Shown here one piece after another: positions 42,552-51,886 of a DNA stretch of 64,000 bases (positions are counted from its first letter, which is position 1; the number at the start of each line of letters is the position of its first letter). The stretch is from Thermogemmatispora carboxidivorans (GTDB lineage: Bacteria; Chloroflexota; Ktedonobacteria; Ktedonobacterales; Ktedonobacteraceae), in contig NZ_JNIM01000001.1 in NCBI RefSeq assembly GCF_000702505.1, positions 372,001 through 436,000 on the forward strand. Reading direction: 5' to 3'. The notes beneath the pieces were generated by a model. The model searched no databases. It was not told the origin of the DNA and worked only from the letters and a program-made list of their open reading frames with translations. Both the position numbers and the translations under genes were made by a program.

Positions 42552-42962
42552 ATGACGAGTGCCCAGTCCAGCGCGCCAGGACGCGAGGAGTTGCTGGCGC
42601 AGGCGCGGGCGGTGGCCTTGCAGGCCCATGCGCCCTATTCCCATTTCCGTGTTGGCGCGGTTGTTGTGGCCGATGGCCAGCTCTATCGCGGGGTCAATAT
42701 CGAGATCTCCAGCTATGGACTGACGCTCTGCGCCGAGCGCGCGGCCCTGGCTGCGGCTGTCAGCGCCGGTGCAGGCCAGATCACCCATGTGGCTGTCGCC
42801 TGTATCGATGCGCCGCCTTCCGCTCCCGCTTCGGCGCGTACTCTGTGTGGGGCCTGTCGCCAATGGTTGGCCGATCTGGCCCCACAGGCGACCATCTATA
42901 TCGATGGGTTGGAAGAAAGCTTTACGGTCAAGGAGCTGTTGCCCTACGCTTTCGTCCTTTAG
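42552..42962 (+). CDS. cdd: Cytidine deaminase
   Basis: A 136-residue zinc enzyme that converts cytidine and deoxycytidine to uridine and deoxyuridine in pyrimidine salvage. APYSHFRVGAVVVADG is the typical start, TLCAERAALAAAVSAG holds the catalytic Glu and first zinc Cys, and TLCGACRQWLADL the other two Cys. The length fits the small tetrameric form. AAGGAG lies 11 bases ahead of the ATG. A promoter-like TGCTCA, 17 bp, TACAAT occurs at 42303-42331. No other salvage gene is close. Confidence 0.95.
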   Translation: MTSAQSSAPGREELLAQARAVALQAHAPYSHFRVGAVVVADGQLYRGVNIEISSYGLTLCAERAALAAAVSAGAGQITHVAVACIDAPPSAPASARTLCGACRQWLADLAPQATIYIDGLEESFTVKELLPYAFVL

Positions 42963-43214
42963 TGCCTGCGCCTGAAAGCTTGCCGGCCCGGCGACCGACC
43001 GGGCCCGGCTTCGCATGCAAGATGTCGGCTGACCCTCTTCTTCCCTCAGCACTTGCTTTTATCTCCACCAATACGATATCTGGTGAAAATGATCGATTTC
43101 TGGTACAATATAAGCAGCGTGTTCCAGCATGGCTGATTGCTGGCCATGCCGGCCCCAGTTAGGAAGTGTACCTTGCCAGCCGGTTGCTTGTTCCTTCAAC
43201 GCTGAGGAGGACAT

Positions 43215-44384
43215 ATGTTCCGAACATTTCAGCTGCCTACTCCTTCCATCGGAATTGAAGAAGAGTTCCAGCTTGTCGACCCACAGACAGGCCGCCTTAT
43301 GCCCGGCGTCCACACCATCCTTGAGAAAGGAGCCTCCCAATTTGGTGAACAGCTCAAGCCCGAGATGCTGCAGTCCACAATTGAGCTGATCAGTCCGATC
43401 TATCCCAACATCACCGCCGCGCGTTTGGAGACCCAGCAGTTGCGTGCTCGACTGGCGCGGCTGGTGAGTCAGGAGGGTCTGGCCCTGGTAAGTGCTGGCA
43501 CGCATCCGGGCGGCTTGTGGCAGGAGCAGCAGCGATCGAACCATCCCCGCTATGTCGAGCTTGAAGAGGAATTTCAGGACGTAGGTCGCTCGATTCTCAT
43601 CTTTGGCCTCCATGTCCATATCGGCGTCGAGAACAACGACATCGCCATTGCTCTGATGAACCAGGTTCGCACCTGGTTGCCTCATCTGCTGGCGCTGTCG
43701 TCCAATTCGCCTTTCTGGGGCAACCGCTTCACTGGCTTGAAGTCGTATCGTGCTGTCGTCTGGAAGCGTTTCCCACGTAGCGGCCTGCCGGAGGTCTTCC
43801 CTAGCTGGGGCGATTTTGATCGCTATGTGCAGGCGCTCATTGAGAGCGGCTGCATCGATAATGCTAAAAAGATTTGGTGGGATCTCCGCCCCCATCCGTT
43901 CTTTAAGACGCTGGAGTTTCGCGTGTTCGATATGCCAGCGACCATCGAAGATACTCTGGCGCTGGCGGCGCTCTGTCAGGCTCTCGTGGCGAAGCTGACC
44001 TGGCTTTACAAGCATGGGATGGGACTCCATGTCATGCCACGCGATTACCTGGACGAGAATAAGTGGCGCGCCATGCGCTACGGCCTTGATGCGCAGGTCA
44101 TCGATTTCGTGAACCATCGCACGCTGCCCATGCGCGATGCCATTCATGAGCTGCTCGACTTTGTCGATGATGTCCTCGACGATCTGGGCACGCGCCGCGA
44201 GATCAATTATCTGCGCTTTCTGCTCGATGACCCCCGTGGTACTGGTGCTGATCGCCAGATCGCTATCTGGAACGAAACTCACAGTTTCCTGGCCGTTGTC
44301 CGCTACCTGATCGAGACGACGCTCGAAGGTGTCCCGCTCGACTCCCTGTCTGATCGACAGTCCCTGATAACCCGATCCGAGTGA
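43215..44384 (+). CDS. YbdK-like carboxylate-amine ligase
   Basis: A 389-residue member of the glutamate-cysteine ligase 2 (YbdK) family. IGIEEEFQLVDPQTGRLMPG at the start carries the Glu residues that bind Mg, ELISPIYPNI and GLHVHIGVENND are family signatures, and the C-terminal MRYGLDAQVIDF region matches too. YbdK proteins have weak gamma-glutamylcysteine synthetase activity; the true substrates are often unknown, and some relatives are in actinobacterial thiol or peptide-like pathways. GAGGAGG lies directly ahead of the ATG. It is flanked by unrelated genes, so there is no pathway hint. Confidence 0.88.
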   Translation: MFRTFQLPTPSIGIEEEFQLVDPQTGRLMPGVHTILEKGASQFGEQLKPEMLQSTIELISPIYPNITAARLETQQLRARLARLVSQEGLALVSAGTHPGGLWQEQQRSNHPRYVELEEEFQDVGRSILIFGLHVHIGVENNDIAIALMNQVRTWLPHLLALSSNSPFWGNRFTGLKSYRAVVWKRFPRSGLPEVFPSWGDFDRYVQALIESGCIDNAKKIWWDLRPHPFFKTLEFRVFDMPATIEDTLALAALCQALVAKLTWLYKHGMGLHVMPRDYLDENKWRAMRYGLDAQVIDFVNHRTLPMRDAIHELLDFVDDVLDDLGTRREINYLRFLLDDPRGTGADRQIAIWNETHSFLAVVRYLIETTLEGVPLDSLSDRQSLITRSE

Positions 44385-44640
44385 GGTTCTGGCGCTGGTT
44401 TGCTCTGGCTGCCCAGCGCTTGACCTTGTAGGACACGACCGGCTCCTATGGGCTCTATGGCTATTCCCTGCAGTGACGAGGCTCTTGGGCGACGGTGGCG
44501 GATCTGCGCCTCTCGCCTGTGGTGGGGGAAGCGCTGTCTCGACCGGGGCGGCGCTCTGCTCCGTAGCGCTGTCGTGAGCGCTTCCGTGCGTTCTCCCCCT
44601 GGCTGGCGCTCTGGAAGAGGGCCTTTCTGCGAGGTGCGGC

Positions 44641-44669
44641 TTGCGCTTCCCTGTGAGAAGGTGTATACT
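44641..44669 (+). promoter_or_regulatory. Promoter of rplI
   Basis: TTGCGC (44641-44646), 17 bp, TATACT (44664-44669). Transcription would start near 44676, giving a leader of about 100 nt. Confidence 0.75.
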
Positions 44670-44775
44670 TCTCGGGAACAGACCACTAGCCAACACTGCG
44701 GAGAAGGCAGGCGCTCACTGCTCTGGCAGATGGGCGCTGCTCTTCTCCCTGTTCCAGGAGTTTTGAGGACGAGCG

Positions 44776-45291
44776 ATGAAAGTCATTCTCCTTCAGGATG
44801 TAGCGGGGCTGGGCAAAGCCGGCGATGTGAAAGAGGTCGCCAATGGCTACGCGCGTAATTATTTGCTGCCGCGCAAGCTGGCTGCCGGAGCAACACCAGC
44901 CTTGCTGGCCAATCGCGAGCAGCGGGTGGCGGCGGAGCGGCGCCGGCTGGAAAAGCAAGAGCAGCTCAACCGTCAGCTTGCCGAGCGTCTGAGCCAGGTC
45001 TCCCTGACCTTCAAGGCGCGTGTGGGTCGTAACGGACGGCTCTATGGTTCGGTGACAAGCCAGGATATTGCCGATGGCCTCCGCCAGGCCGAGGGCCTGA
45101 CGATTGATCGTCGCCTCATTGATCTGTCCAGTCCCATTCGGTCAATCGGTACCTTTGAGGTCCCGGTGAGAGTGGCCCGTAATCTTGTCCCGCGCATTAC
45201 CGTGCGCGTGATCGATCAGGATGCTGCTGGGTCCGAGGGAGCGGTGGCGGCTGAGACCGCTGGACAGACAGAGGCCACGCAGGAAGAGTAA
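44776..45291 (+). CDS. rplI: 50S ribosomal protein bL9
   Basis: A 171-residue L9. The N-terminal rRNA-binding domain is [18 protein letters not shown] and [16 protein letters not shown], the family signature. A long connecting helix (about 45-78) and the C-terminal domain ([20 protein letters not shown]) follow. The last 20 residues are an acidic Glu/Ala/Thr tail that most L9 proteins lack. In many bacteria rplI sits with rpsF, ssb and rpsR; here it stands alone with its own promoter and a downstream stem-loop. Confidence 0.97.
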   Translation: MKVILLQDVAGLGKAGDVKEVANGYARNYLLPRKLAAGATPALLANREQRVAAERRRLEKQEQLNRQLAERLSQVSLTFKARVGRNGRLYGSVTSQDIADGLRQAEGLTIDRRLIDLSSPIRSIGTFEVPVRVARNLVPRITVRVIDQDAAGSEGAVAAETAGQTEATQEE

Positions 45292-45292
45292 A

Positions 45293-45323
45293 GGGCGCCC
45301 AGCCCGGCCTGTTCTGGGCGCCC
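45293..45323. terminator. Stem-loop between rplI and the thiolase gene
   Basis: GGGCGCCCAG (45293-45302) and CTGGGCGCCC (45314-45323) form a perfect 10-bp GC stem starting one base after the rplI stop. No direct T-tract, though the plus-strand downstream sequence becomes CT-rich. It separates convergent genes. Confidence 0.6.
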
Positions 45324-45440
45324 CCTCATGCTCGCTGTCTTCTTCTCAATTGGGCCTTCTCTGACTTCTCCCTTTTCGCTTCTCTTGTCCCGGGGGTTCT
45401 CTTGCTCAGGGAGGGCATCCAGGCATGCAGCGATCTTAGC

Positions 45441-46637
45441 TTAGAGGCGCTCGATGACGGTGGCGATCCCCTGACCAACGCCGATGCACATGGTTGCCAG
45501 CCCGTAGCGCCTGCCTCGTCGTTCTAGCTCATGCAGGAGCGTGACCATGATGCGTGCGCCGCTGCAGCCCAAGGGATGACCCAGGGCAATGGCGCCGCCA
45601 TTGACATTGAGCTTCTCTTCATCGATTTCCAGCTCACGCACGCACTGCAGCACCTGAGCAGCGAAAGCCTCGTTCAGCTCAATCAGGTCAAGGTCGTGGA
45701 TGCTCAATCCGGCGCGCTGCAGCGCCTTACGTGTCGCGGGAATTGGTCCCAGGCCCATATAGGCCGGATCAACGCCGGCGACCGCGGTGGCAACGATGCG
45801 GGCCCGTGGTCGCAGTCCCAGGGCGCGTGCCCGGCTCTCGCTCATCATGACCAGTGCCGCTGCCCCGTCGTTGATGCCTGCCGAATTGCCGGCGGTGACC
45901 GTTCCCCCTTCGCGGAAAGCAGGCTTGAGCGCGGCCAGCTTTTCCAGGGACGTATCGGGGCGGGGGTGCTCGTCCTGGCTCACTAGCGCTGGTTCCCCTT
46001 TTTTCTGCGGCACTGGGACCGGAACGATCTCCTCGGCGAAGCGCCCATCCTGCTGGGCGGCAACGGCACGCTGATGGCTACGCAGGGCGTAGCGGTCCTG
46101 TTCCTCCCGGCTGACGCCGTAGCGCGCGGCGACGTTCTCCGCTGTCTCGCCCATGCTGTACGGGTGGTGCAGCGCGGCGAGCTTGGGATTGATGAAGCGC
46201 CAGCCCAGGGTGGTATCGTAGAGGGCGGCGTTGCGGCTAAAGGCGCTCTCGGCCTTGCCCAAGACAAAGGGGGCGCGAGTCATGCTCTCAACTCCGCCAG
46301 CGACAAAGATGTCACCGGCGCCGACCTGGATCGCCTGGGCGGCGCTGTTGATTGCCTGGAGACCAGAGCCGCAGAGCCGATTGACGGTCTGCCCGGCCAC
46401 ATGGATTGGCAAGCCAGCCAGGAGCAGGGCCATGCGGGCCACATTGCGATTGTCTTCGCCTGCCTGATTCGCACAACCCAGGATAACGTCTTCGACGCTA
46501 CCTGGCTCGATGCCAGCGCGGCGAATGGCTTCGGCGATCACCAGGGCCGCCATATCATCGGGGCGCACATCTTTGAGCGCTCCGGCGTAGCGCCCGATGG
46601 GGGTACGCACTGCTGAGACGATTACCGCTTCTTCCAT
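45441..46637 (-). CDS. Acetyl-CoA acyltransferase / 3-oxoadipyl-CoA thiolase-like
   Basis: A 398-residue thiolase with the nucleophilic Cys in [19 protein letters not shown], the His in [18 protein letters not shown] and the second Cys in [33 protein letters not shown] and the insertion [20 protein letters not shown] resemble PcaF/PaaJ-type thiolases of the beta-ketoadipate and phenylacetate routes. Its neighbours (enoyl-CoA hydratase and a two-subunit CoA-transferase on the same strand) agree with the end of an aromatic or dicarboxylic acid route yielding succinyl-CoA and acetyl-CoA. Which acid is degraded is inference. Confidence 0.9.
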   Translation of the reverse strand: MEEAVIVSAVRTPIGRYAGALKDVRPDDMAALVIAEAIRRAGIEPGSVEDVILGCANQAGEDNRNVARMALLLAGLPIHVAGQTVNRLCGSGLQAINSAAQAIQVGAGDIFVAGGVESMTRAPFVLGKAESAFSRNAALYDTTLGWRFINPKLAALHHPYSMGETAENVAARYGVSREEQDRYALRSHQRAVAAQQDGRFAEEIVPVPVPQKKGEPALVSQDEHPRPDTSLEKLAALKPAFREGGTVTAGNSAGINDGAAALVMMSESRARALGLRPRARIVATAVAGVDPAYMGLGPIPATRKALQRAGLSIHDLDLIELNEAFAAQVLQCVRELEIDEEKLNVNGGAIALGHPLGCSGARIMVTLLHELERRGRRYGLATMCIGVGQGIATVIERL

Positions 46638-46792
46638 AGCTGCGGCCTCCTCTCGGGTTGCTGCTGATTCTCCGTTGACAGTGATATGAGACAGCTCAGT
46701 CTCTCACGGAGCCTGATGAAGACTGGTCTGGTCAGGTCTGGCCACGCCCTCTCAGGAACCAGCGTCAGCCAGACCTCTCCCGTTCGATCCGC

Positions 46793-47569
46793 TCAGCGTC
46801 CCTGGAATTGAGCGCGACGCTTTTCGAGGAAAGCGCGCATCCCTTCGCGCTTGTCTTCGCTGGAGAAGAGCAGGAAGAAGTTTTTGCGCTCAGCCTCCAG
46901 GCCCTCTTCCAGCGGGGTTTCGAAGGCGGCCAGTACGGCTTCTTTAGCCAGTCGGACGGCGATGGGTGGACGCTCGGCCAGCTCTTTGGCGATCTTAAGG
47001 GCCTCCTGGAGATGCTCGCCCTGGGGTACCACGCGGTTGACCAGGCCCAGCTCAGCCAGCTCGCGAGCGCTGATCTGGTTTCCCAGCAGAACCATCTCCA
47101 TCGTGCGATATTTGCCAAGGGTGCGCGCCAGGCGCTGAGTGCCGCCAGCTCCTGGGATAATCCCCAGCAGAATCTCCGGCTGACCGAAGCGAGCGTTCTC
47201 GGAGGCTACAATGATATCGCAGTGCAGGGCCAACTCGCAGCCTCCTCCGAGGGCATAGCCGTTGACTGCGGCGATGAGGGGCTTTTTGATGCGCCGGATG
47301 CGCTCCCAGGCTTCGAAGCCACCTAAAAGCATGTCAATCGGCGACTTATCGGCCATCTCTTCGATGTCGGCTCCAGCGGCGAAGGCGCGCTCGCCGGCGC
47401 CGGTGATGACGATGCAGCGAATGGCCTCGTCGCGGTCGAGATCTTCCAGGGCGCTGCTCAGCTCAGCGACGAGCTGCGTATTGAGGGCGTTCAGCTTGGT
47501 GGGCCGATTGAGTGTGACAATGCCCACTCGCTCATCACGTTCGACCAGAATGTATTGATATGCTGTCAT
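46793..47569 (-). CDS. Enoyl-CoA hydratase/isomerase (crotonase family)
   Basis: A 258-residue crotonase. The start MTAYQYILVERDERVGIVTL, the first oxyanion residue in AFAAGADIEEMADKSP, and the second in NGYALGGGCELALHCDIIVA are standard. Glu in GQPEILLGIIPGAGGTQRL is the first catalytic Glu; the second Glu position reads GIIPGAGG with Gly, Ala, so isomerase or hydratase activity cannot be separated safely. The frame is open to 47725, but GAGGAG ahead of 47569 decides the start. It lies between thiolase and CoA-transferase genes, probably one operon with gaps of about 125-155 bp. Confidence 0.92.
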   Translation of the reverse strand: MTAYQYILVERDERVGIVTLNRPTKLNALNTQLVAELSSALEDLDRDEAIRCIVITGAGERAFAAGADIEEMADKSPIDMLLGGFEAWERIRRIKKPLIAAVNGYALGGGCELALHCDIIVASENARFGQPEILLGIIPGAGGTQRLARTLGKYRTMEMVLLGNQISARELAELGLVNRVVPQGEHLQEALKIAKELAERPPIAVRLAKEAVLAAFETPLEEGLEAERKNFFLLFSSEDKREGMRAFLEKRRAQFQGR

Positions 47570-47694
47570 TTCTCTCCTCGTTGTCTGTATCTGGGCTACA
47601 AGCCGTAGCAGAGCCCGTGATTCGGGCGAGATCAGCGTGAGAGACGCTGGCTGGCTGGCTGGCCAGGGCGTGAAAAGGGCCAGCCTGCGAAAAA

Positions 47695-48474
47695 TCAGCG
47701 AGTCCAGACGCCGTGTGGGTCGCACTCGCGAATCACGCGCAGCTCTTCTGGCGTTGGCGGAACTGTTTCGGCGCAGTCGGGGGCCAGGCGCAGCGGCCAG
47801 CCAGTTTGCTCCTGGACCTGCTCGATACTGCTGCCGGGGTGATAGGACTGCAGCAGGGCCTCGCCGGTGGCCGGATCAAAGGTGAAGACGGCCAGCGTGG
47901 TGATCAACACCGCTGGTCCGCCACGTGGCAGGCCGACGCGCTGGCGCCAGGCCACGCCGGCAGAACCCTGCTCATCGGGGTAGCCATAGCCCGGGCTGGT
48001 CACAAAATCGACCCGCTCGCGCAGGCGGTGCCGTTCGTGGGGCATGATGATCGCCAGACGCTGGGCCAGCGAGGCGATGTCGGCGCCGCCGCCGCTGCCG
48101 GGCAGTCGGACGCGCGGCTGCCGCCAGTCGCCGATCAGCGACGTGTTAAGGTTCCCATAGCGATCGATTTCGGCGCCGCCGATGAAGCCAAGCTCGATTT
48201 CGCCGGCGGCCATCAGACCGAGCACGTTAATGGTGCTGGTGGTCCAGAGTGCTCCGCAGATGTTGGGCGCATCACCCATTGTATAGAGTAGTTCGCGGGC
48301 TGGGGTATCGCGAATCAGGCCGGTTTCGAAAATACCAACACAGTGAGGCGCGTGGGTGCGCTTGGCCAGGGCGAAGGCCAGCAGTGGCAGGCGCATGCCA
48401 ACAAAAACCCGCTCACTATCGCGGATCTGGCGCGCGGCACAAACGACCATCAGCTCACGAGGGGTATACTCCAT
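47695..48474 (-). CDS. CoA-transferase subunit beta
   Basis: A 259-residue beta subunit of a class I (glutaconate/3-oxoadipate type) CoA-transferase. Glu50 in VGIFETGLI lies where glutaconate CoA-transferase has its catalytic Glu54, so unlike the hydrolase-like IpdB proteins it should form the glutamyl-CoA intermediate. GFIGGAEIDRYGNLNTSLIG and LPGSGGGADIASLAQ are family signatures. AAGGAGG lies ahead of the ATG at 48474. The alpha subunit gene ends 156 bp upstream on the same strand. The acid substrate is not certain; 3-oxoadipate is suggested by the thiolase. Confidence 0.88.
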   Translation of the reverse strand: MEYTPRELMVVCAARQIRDSERVFVGMRLPLLAFALAKRTHAPHCVGIFETGLIRDTPARELLYTMGDAPNICGALWTTSTINVLGLMAAGEIELGFIGGAEIDRYGNLNTSLIGDWRQPRVRLPGSGGGADIASLAQRLAIIMPHERHRLRERVDFVTSPGYGYPDEQGSAGVAWRQRVGLPRGGPAVLITTLAVFTFDPATGEALLQSYHPGSSIEQVQEQTGWPLRLAPDCAETVPPTPEELRVIRECDPHGVWTR

Positions 48475-48630
48475 TGCCCTTTTCCTCCTTGTCTGGTTGC
48501 TCTCTTGCGCTGCTCCTTTCTGGCCAGAGCTGGTGACACGCGGGAAGCGGGCTGTGTCCTTCCTGGGCCGGACTGCCGGCGCGAGAGCAGAGGGTCTCAC
48601 CAAACTCAGGCGATCGATCGTTCCGGTCGA

Positions 48631-49545
48631 TCAGTAGCCATAGTCGACGGGAGCGGCGTAGCGGTGCTCCTTGACACTCAGGGCGCCCCGGCGAGCCTCG
48701 CCAAGCTTCGCCAGATATTCCTGGTGCGTCTTGAGGCCAAGCACCCACTCGTCCAGCCACTGCTGGAAACCCTCTGGGGTGCGGCTGCGAGTATGGTACT
48801 CGTGATAGAACTGGTGGTCGCGATCGTAATAGCCCTGCACTGCTGAGGGGTGGGCCCCCCACGGCTCATGGACGACCGCACAGACTTTGTATGAGGGTCC
48901 GATGACGCGGTTGGGATCGCTCGTGATGACTTCGCGCGCTACGATCTCTTCGGCGATGATAATGACTTGACGGGCGGCAAGCATAGCTTCCTGACAGATG
49001 CCAAGGCTGCCCCAGAGATGAGCATTGCCGTCTTCGTCGCTGCGCTGGACGTGCAGGATGGTCACGTCAGGTTGCAGAGCCGGTACGAGTAGCAAGGGAC
49101 TGCCATCGAACGGTGAGGTAGTCTGGAGAAAGGTGGAATTTTTACGTGGGATGTCGCTCCCCAGCAACGAACGTGTGGGGATATAGGGAGCGCCCAGGCT
49201 GGCAGCGCGCAGGGCCAGGCCGATCGAGAAATTGCTGTGGTCCTCGGTGATGATGGGACGAGGCTGGGCTTGCTCCGTTGCTCGTCGGTAGCAGTGGCCG
49301 AGGCCCTCACTGACATTGCCTACCCAGGCCGCTTGAATCTTCGCCACGCAGCCGGCCCCGATCAGTTGATCGAACAGGATATCCGAGATAGGTCCGATCA
49401 AGGTCAGGTCGCGGCGTCCCTGGCGAATGATCTCGTGGCCCGCAGCGAAGGGAATGCAGGGCTCCAGGGCCAGACCCAGTGCTATCGATGCCCCGTCGTG
49501 GACATAGCGTCTGATCGCCTCAGTCATAGAGAGCAGCTTACTCAT
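48631..49545 (-). CDS. CoA-transferase subunit alpha
   Basis: A 304-residue alpha subunit. MSKLLSMTEAIRRYVHDGAS, LTLIGPISDILFDQLIGAG and VTILHVQRSDEDGNAHLWG match glutaconate/3-oxoadipate CoA-transferase alpha subunits. The ITEDHSNFSIGLALRAASLG segment covers the CoA-binding face. It overlaps the preceding lipoprotein gene by 4 bp (ATGA), so the two are translationally coupled. With the beta subunit it would move CoA from a donor such as succinyl-CoA to a free acid. Confidence 0.88.
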   Translation of the reverse strand: MSKLLSMTEAIRRYVHDGASIALGLALEPCIPFAAGHEIIRQGRRDLTLIGPISDILFDQLIGAGCVAKIQAAWVGNVSEGLGHCYRRATEQAQPRPIITEDHSNFSIGLALRAASLGAPYIPTRSLLGSDIPRKNSTFLQTTSPFDGSPLLLVPALQPDVTILHVQRSDEDGNAHLWGSLGICQEAMLAARQVIIIAEEIVAREVITSDPNRVIGPSYKVCAVVHEPWGAHPSAVQGYYDRDHQFYHEYHTRSRTPEGFQQWLDEWVLGLKTHQEYLAKLGEARRGALSVKEHRYAAPVDYGY

Positions 49546-50504
49546 GTCGGTGTAAACTCCACGATCATGTTTGCGTAATCATCGGCCACGTAGATGTGGT
49601 CATCCTGGTCGATGACCAGTCCCTGTGGTTCGATAAAGCCCTGGCTCGCCAGCGTTTCACGCTGGCCGGTGGCTAGCTGCAAGCGGATCAGCGCGTGCAC
49701 GGCTGGTGCCAGATCTATCACCAGCAGATTGCCATGCCCATCCCAGGCCACATCGTCCGGCATGCCGAAGCCGCCGAAGCGAACCTTGTGCCCGTTGGGG
49801 CTGATGCGCCAGACCGCCTGCCCACATTCATCGGCCACATAGACGTTGCCCGCCTCGTCAACGGTGGCCCCTACCGGGCGCGTCATGCCACTCGCCAGCG
49901 GCTGCAGAGTGCGGCCATCCAGGCTCATGCGGTAGACCTCGCCGGTGGGGCTATCTGGTACAATCAGGGTCTGGGTGATGCGATCGAAAGCAATACCATC
50001 GATCCCTGCTTTGCATGGTTGGCTGCCCGGTGTGCCTGGAAGGGTACGCAAGACCAGCGGCATCTGAGCGCCCGGCATCAAGGACAGCAGGCGATTGGTG
50101 CGCTGTTCCGCTATGATGATTGTACCATTCTGGAGCACAACCAGCCCTTCTGGCGCCGCCAGGCCGCGCGCGAGCACGCTCACTGTGCCATCGCGATTGA
50201 GGCGGTTGATTGTGCCATTATGAGCGTCGCTGAAGAAGAGGTTACCTTGCGCGTCAAGGGCAAGGTCGTCTGGTCTGCCGTAACCGCGCAGGAGGAGATG
50301 GCTGCGGTAGTGGCGCGCCGCTACCACCGTACCGCTGGCACTAGGGGAAGCGCTGGCCGTGCTGCTTGGCGATGGCGTGCGGACGGTGCGAGCTGAAGAT
50401 GAGAGTGAGGGAGTAATGGCGGAGCCGGCGCTGCTACAGGCGCTCACCAGGAGCAGGCAGAGGAGCAACGCCGAAAGAATCCTCGAATGCTCGCTTCGCT
50501 GCAT
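49542..50504 (-). CDS. Lipoprotein with NHL/SMP-30-like beta-propeller
   Basis: A 320-residue exported protein. Residues 1-22 are a lipoprotein signal (ILSALLLCLLLVSAC) with the modified Cys at the lipobox LVSAC, followed by a Ser/Thr/Pro-rich linker. From about 60 on there are repeated blades of the NHL/SMP-30 type: GRPDDLALDAQGNLFFSD, AAPEGLVVLQNGTIIIAE, RPVGATVDEAGNVYVADE, MPDDVAWDGHGNLLVID and EPQGLVIDQDDHIYVADD, six blades in all. Such propellers bind ligands or act as lactonases. The start at 50504 has GGAAGGA ahead. Its stop overlaps the CoA-transferase alpha start (ATGA), an unusual partner for a surface lipoprotein, suggesting it binds or senses the substrate. Confidence 0.85.
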   Translation of the reverse strand: MQRSEHSRILSALLLCLLLVSACSSAGSAITPSLSSSARTVRTPSPSSTASASPSASGTVVAARHYRSHLLLRGYGRPDDLALDAQGNLFFSDAHNGTINRLNRDGTVSVLARGLAAPEGLVVLQNGTIIIAEQRTNRLLSLMPGAQMPLVLRTLPGTPGSQPCKAGIDGIAFDRITQTLIVPDSPTGEVYRMSLDGRTLQPLASGMTRPVGATVDEAGNVYVADECGQAVWRISPNGHKVRFGGFGMPDDVAWDGHGNLLVIDLAPAVHALIRLQLATGQRETLASQGFIEPQGLVIDQDDHIYVADDYANMIVEFTPT

Positions 50505-50766
50505 AGCGTGTCCTTCCCGAAAAACCCCGATAGTGTGATCAGCCAATTGGGAGTCAGCGGCTACCAGTGGCCGGACCTGGGGGGACAGGCAGACCCCTGG
50601 CAGGAAGCTGACCATCGCTGACAGGGCCGGCCCCGGCCAGGCGCTGTCTCTCTTGCCATCGTATCACAAGCGGGCGTCTTGAGGGAAATCGGGATCGGAA
50701 AGCGACTACCGTCCTTCCCAGGGTAACGAGCAGGGCCGCCGCTCCGCCATTGCCGTGCTCGTTGAC

Positions 50767-51615
50767 TCAGGCATTCACGGGCGCGACTTCCTCAATCAAG
50801 TGGTGCAGCGTTTTGAGAGGAACCCCTGTTCCTTTGGTGCCTGTGCGCCTGGTCATCACCAGCTCGGCGGCGATGCTGAGCGCGATCTCCTGGGGCGTGA
50901 CGGCACCAATGTCCAGGCCGATAGGCGTGTGTACCTGCTCAAGGCGCTCGCGAGGGGTACCTGTCTTGAGCAGATTGCGAAAGATATTGCGGATTTTGCC
51001 GGCACTGCCGATCATGCCGACATAGGCGGCCTCGCTTTCCACTGCGGCGCGCAGGGCTTCCTCGTCAAGCCGGTGCCCACGTGTGACAATGACTACCCAG
51101 GTTGAGGCGTCCGGTCGCAGCTCCCGAATGGTCTGAGCGATGTCGCCGAAGACGAGCTGGACGCGCTCGCCAAAGGTGCGGGGATCGGCCAGGTCGCGGC
51201 GGTCATCGACCACGATGATGCGAAAGTCGAGGTCGGCGGCGAAACGTGCCAGCGCCTGAGCAACGTGGCCGGCACCAGCAATGATCAGCCGCGGCTCCGG
51301 TGAGATGGCCTCGATAAAGACTTCCAGGGTGGCGCCACAGCTGCCGACGGCTTCGTCGGGATCAATGTGGATATGGGTGAGGAACGAGCGCCCTTCCTGA
51401 AGGGCCTGCTGCATGGCCTTGATGGCCTGCTCGTCGGTGCGCCCTCCGCCAAAGCTGCCGCTAGCGCTGCCATCGGCGTGGAGCAACATGCGAGCCCCGG
51501 CGTCGCAGGGTGCGGCTCCAATGGTCTTGACCACAGTGGCAATGCCGACGCGCTCGCCTCGTCGCAGCGCTGCTTGAATGGCCTCGTAGACGGCTGTGGG
51601 GCTAATGGCACTCAT
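50767..51615 (-). CDS. XdhC/CoxI-family protein
   Basis: A 282-residue member of the XdhC family, which handles sulfuration and insertion of the molybdenum cofactor into xanthine dehydrogenase-type enzymes. The N-terminal XdhC_CoxI domain has TIGAAPCDAGARMLLHADG with the conserved Cys and GSFGGGRTDE (usually GSVGGG). The C-terminal Rossmann part shows LIIAGAGHVAQALARFA, IIVVDDRRDLADP, VVIVTRGHRLDE and YVGMIGSAGKIRNIF, then the family end IGLDIGAVTPQEIALSIAAE. No molybdenum hydroxylase gene is in the window, so its client lies elsewhere. Confidence 0.92.
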   Translation of the reverse strand: MSAISPTAVYEAIQAALRRGERVGIATVVKTIGAAPCDAGARMLLHADGSASGSFGGGRTDEQAIKAMQQALQEGRSFLTHIHIDPDEAVGSCGATLEVFIEAISPEPRLIIAGAGHVAQALARFAADLDFRIIVVDDRRDLADPRTFGERVQLVFGDIAQTIRELRPDASTWVVIVTRGHRLDEEALRAAVESEAAYVGMIGSAGKIRNIFRNLLKTGTPRERLEQVHTPIGLDIGAVTPQEIALSIAAELVMTRRTGTKGTGVPLKTLHHLIEEVAPVNA

Positions 51616-51718
51616 GATGCTTCCCGTCCTCTGTCTCTTGCTCTCTGCGTGCTTCCCCTACTCAATGATTGAGCAGGACACTCTTCATTATAACACAGGA
51701 AAATTGCCGTCCCTTTGC

Positions 51719-51747
51719 TTGACAGGCCGGTTCTGTTCACGTATAGT
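51719..51747 (+). promoter_or_regulatory. Consensus promoter of the 51887 gene
   Basis: TTGACA (51719-51724), 17 bp, TATAGT (51742-51747): six and five of six. Transcription would start near 51754, about 130 nt before the gene at 51887. No other plus-strand frame lies in between. Confidence 0.85.
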
Positions 51748-51886
51748 GAGTAGAACAGGAGCAACAGTGTGACAGAGGTATAGAGGCGCGGGTTAAGAGG
51801 GGTAACCTGGGAGCCTGGCCTAGATGGCAGGTAGCCCCCACCCAGTGTGAGGCCGGGCCAGAGAGGAGAGTGCCCTTCTTCAGCAG

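Noticed and set aside
43059..44696. 545-codon frame antisense to the YbdK-like gene
   Set aside because: Covers a gene with clear family motifs on the plus strand and has no protein-like features of its own.
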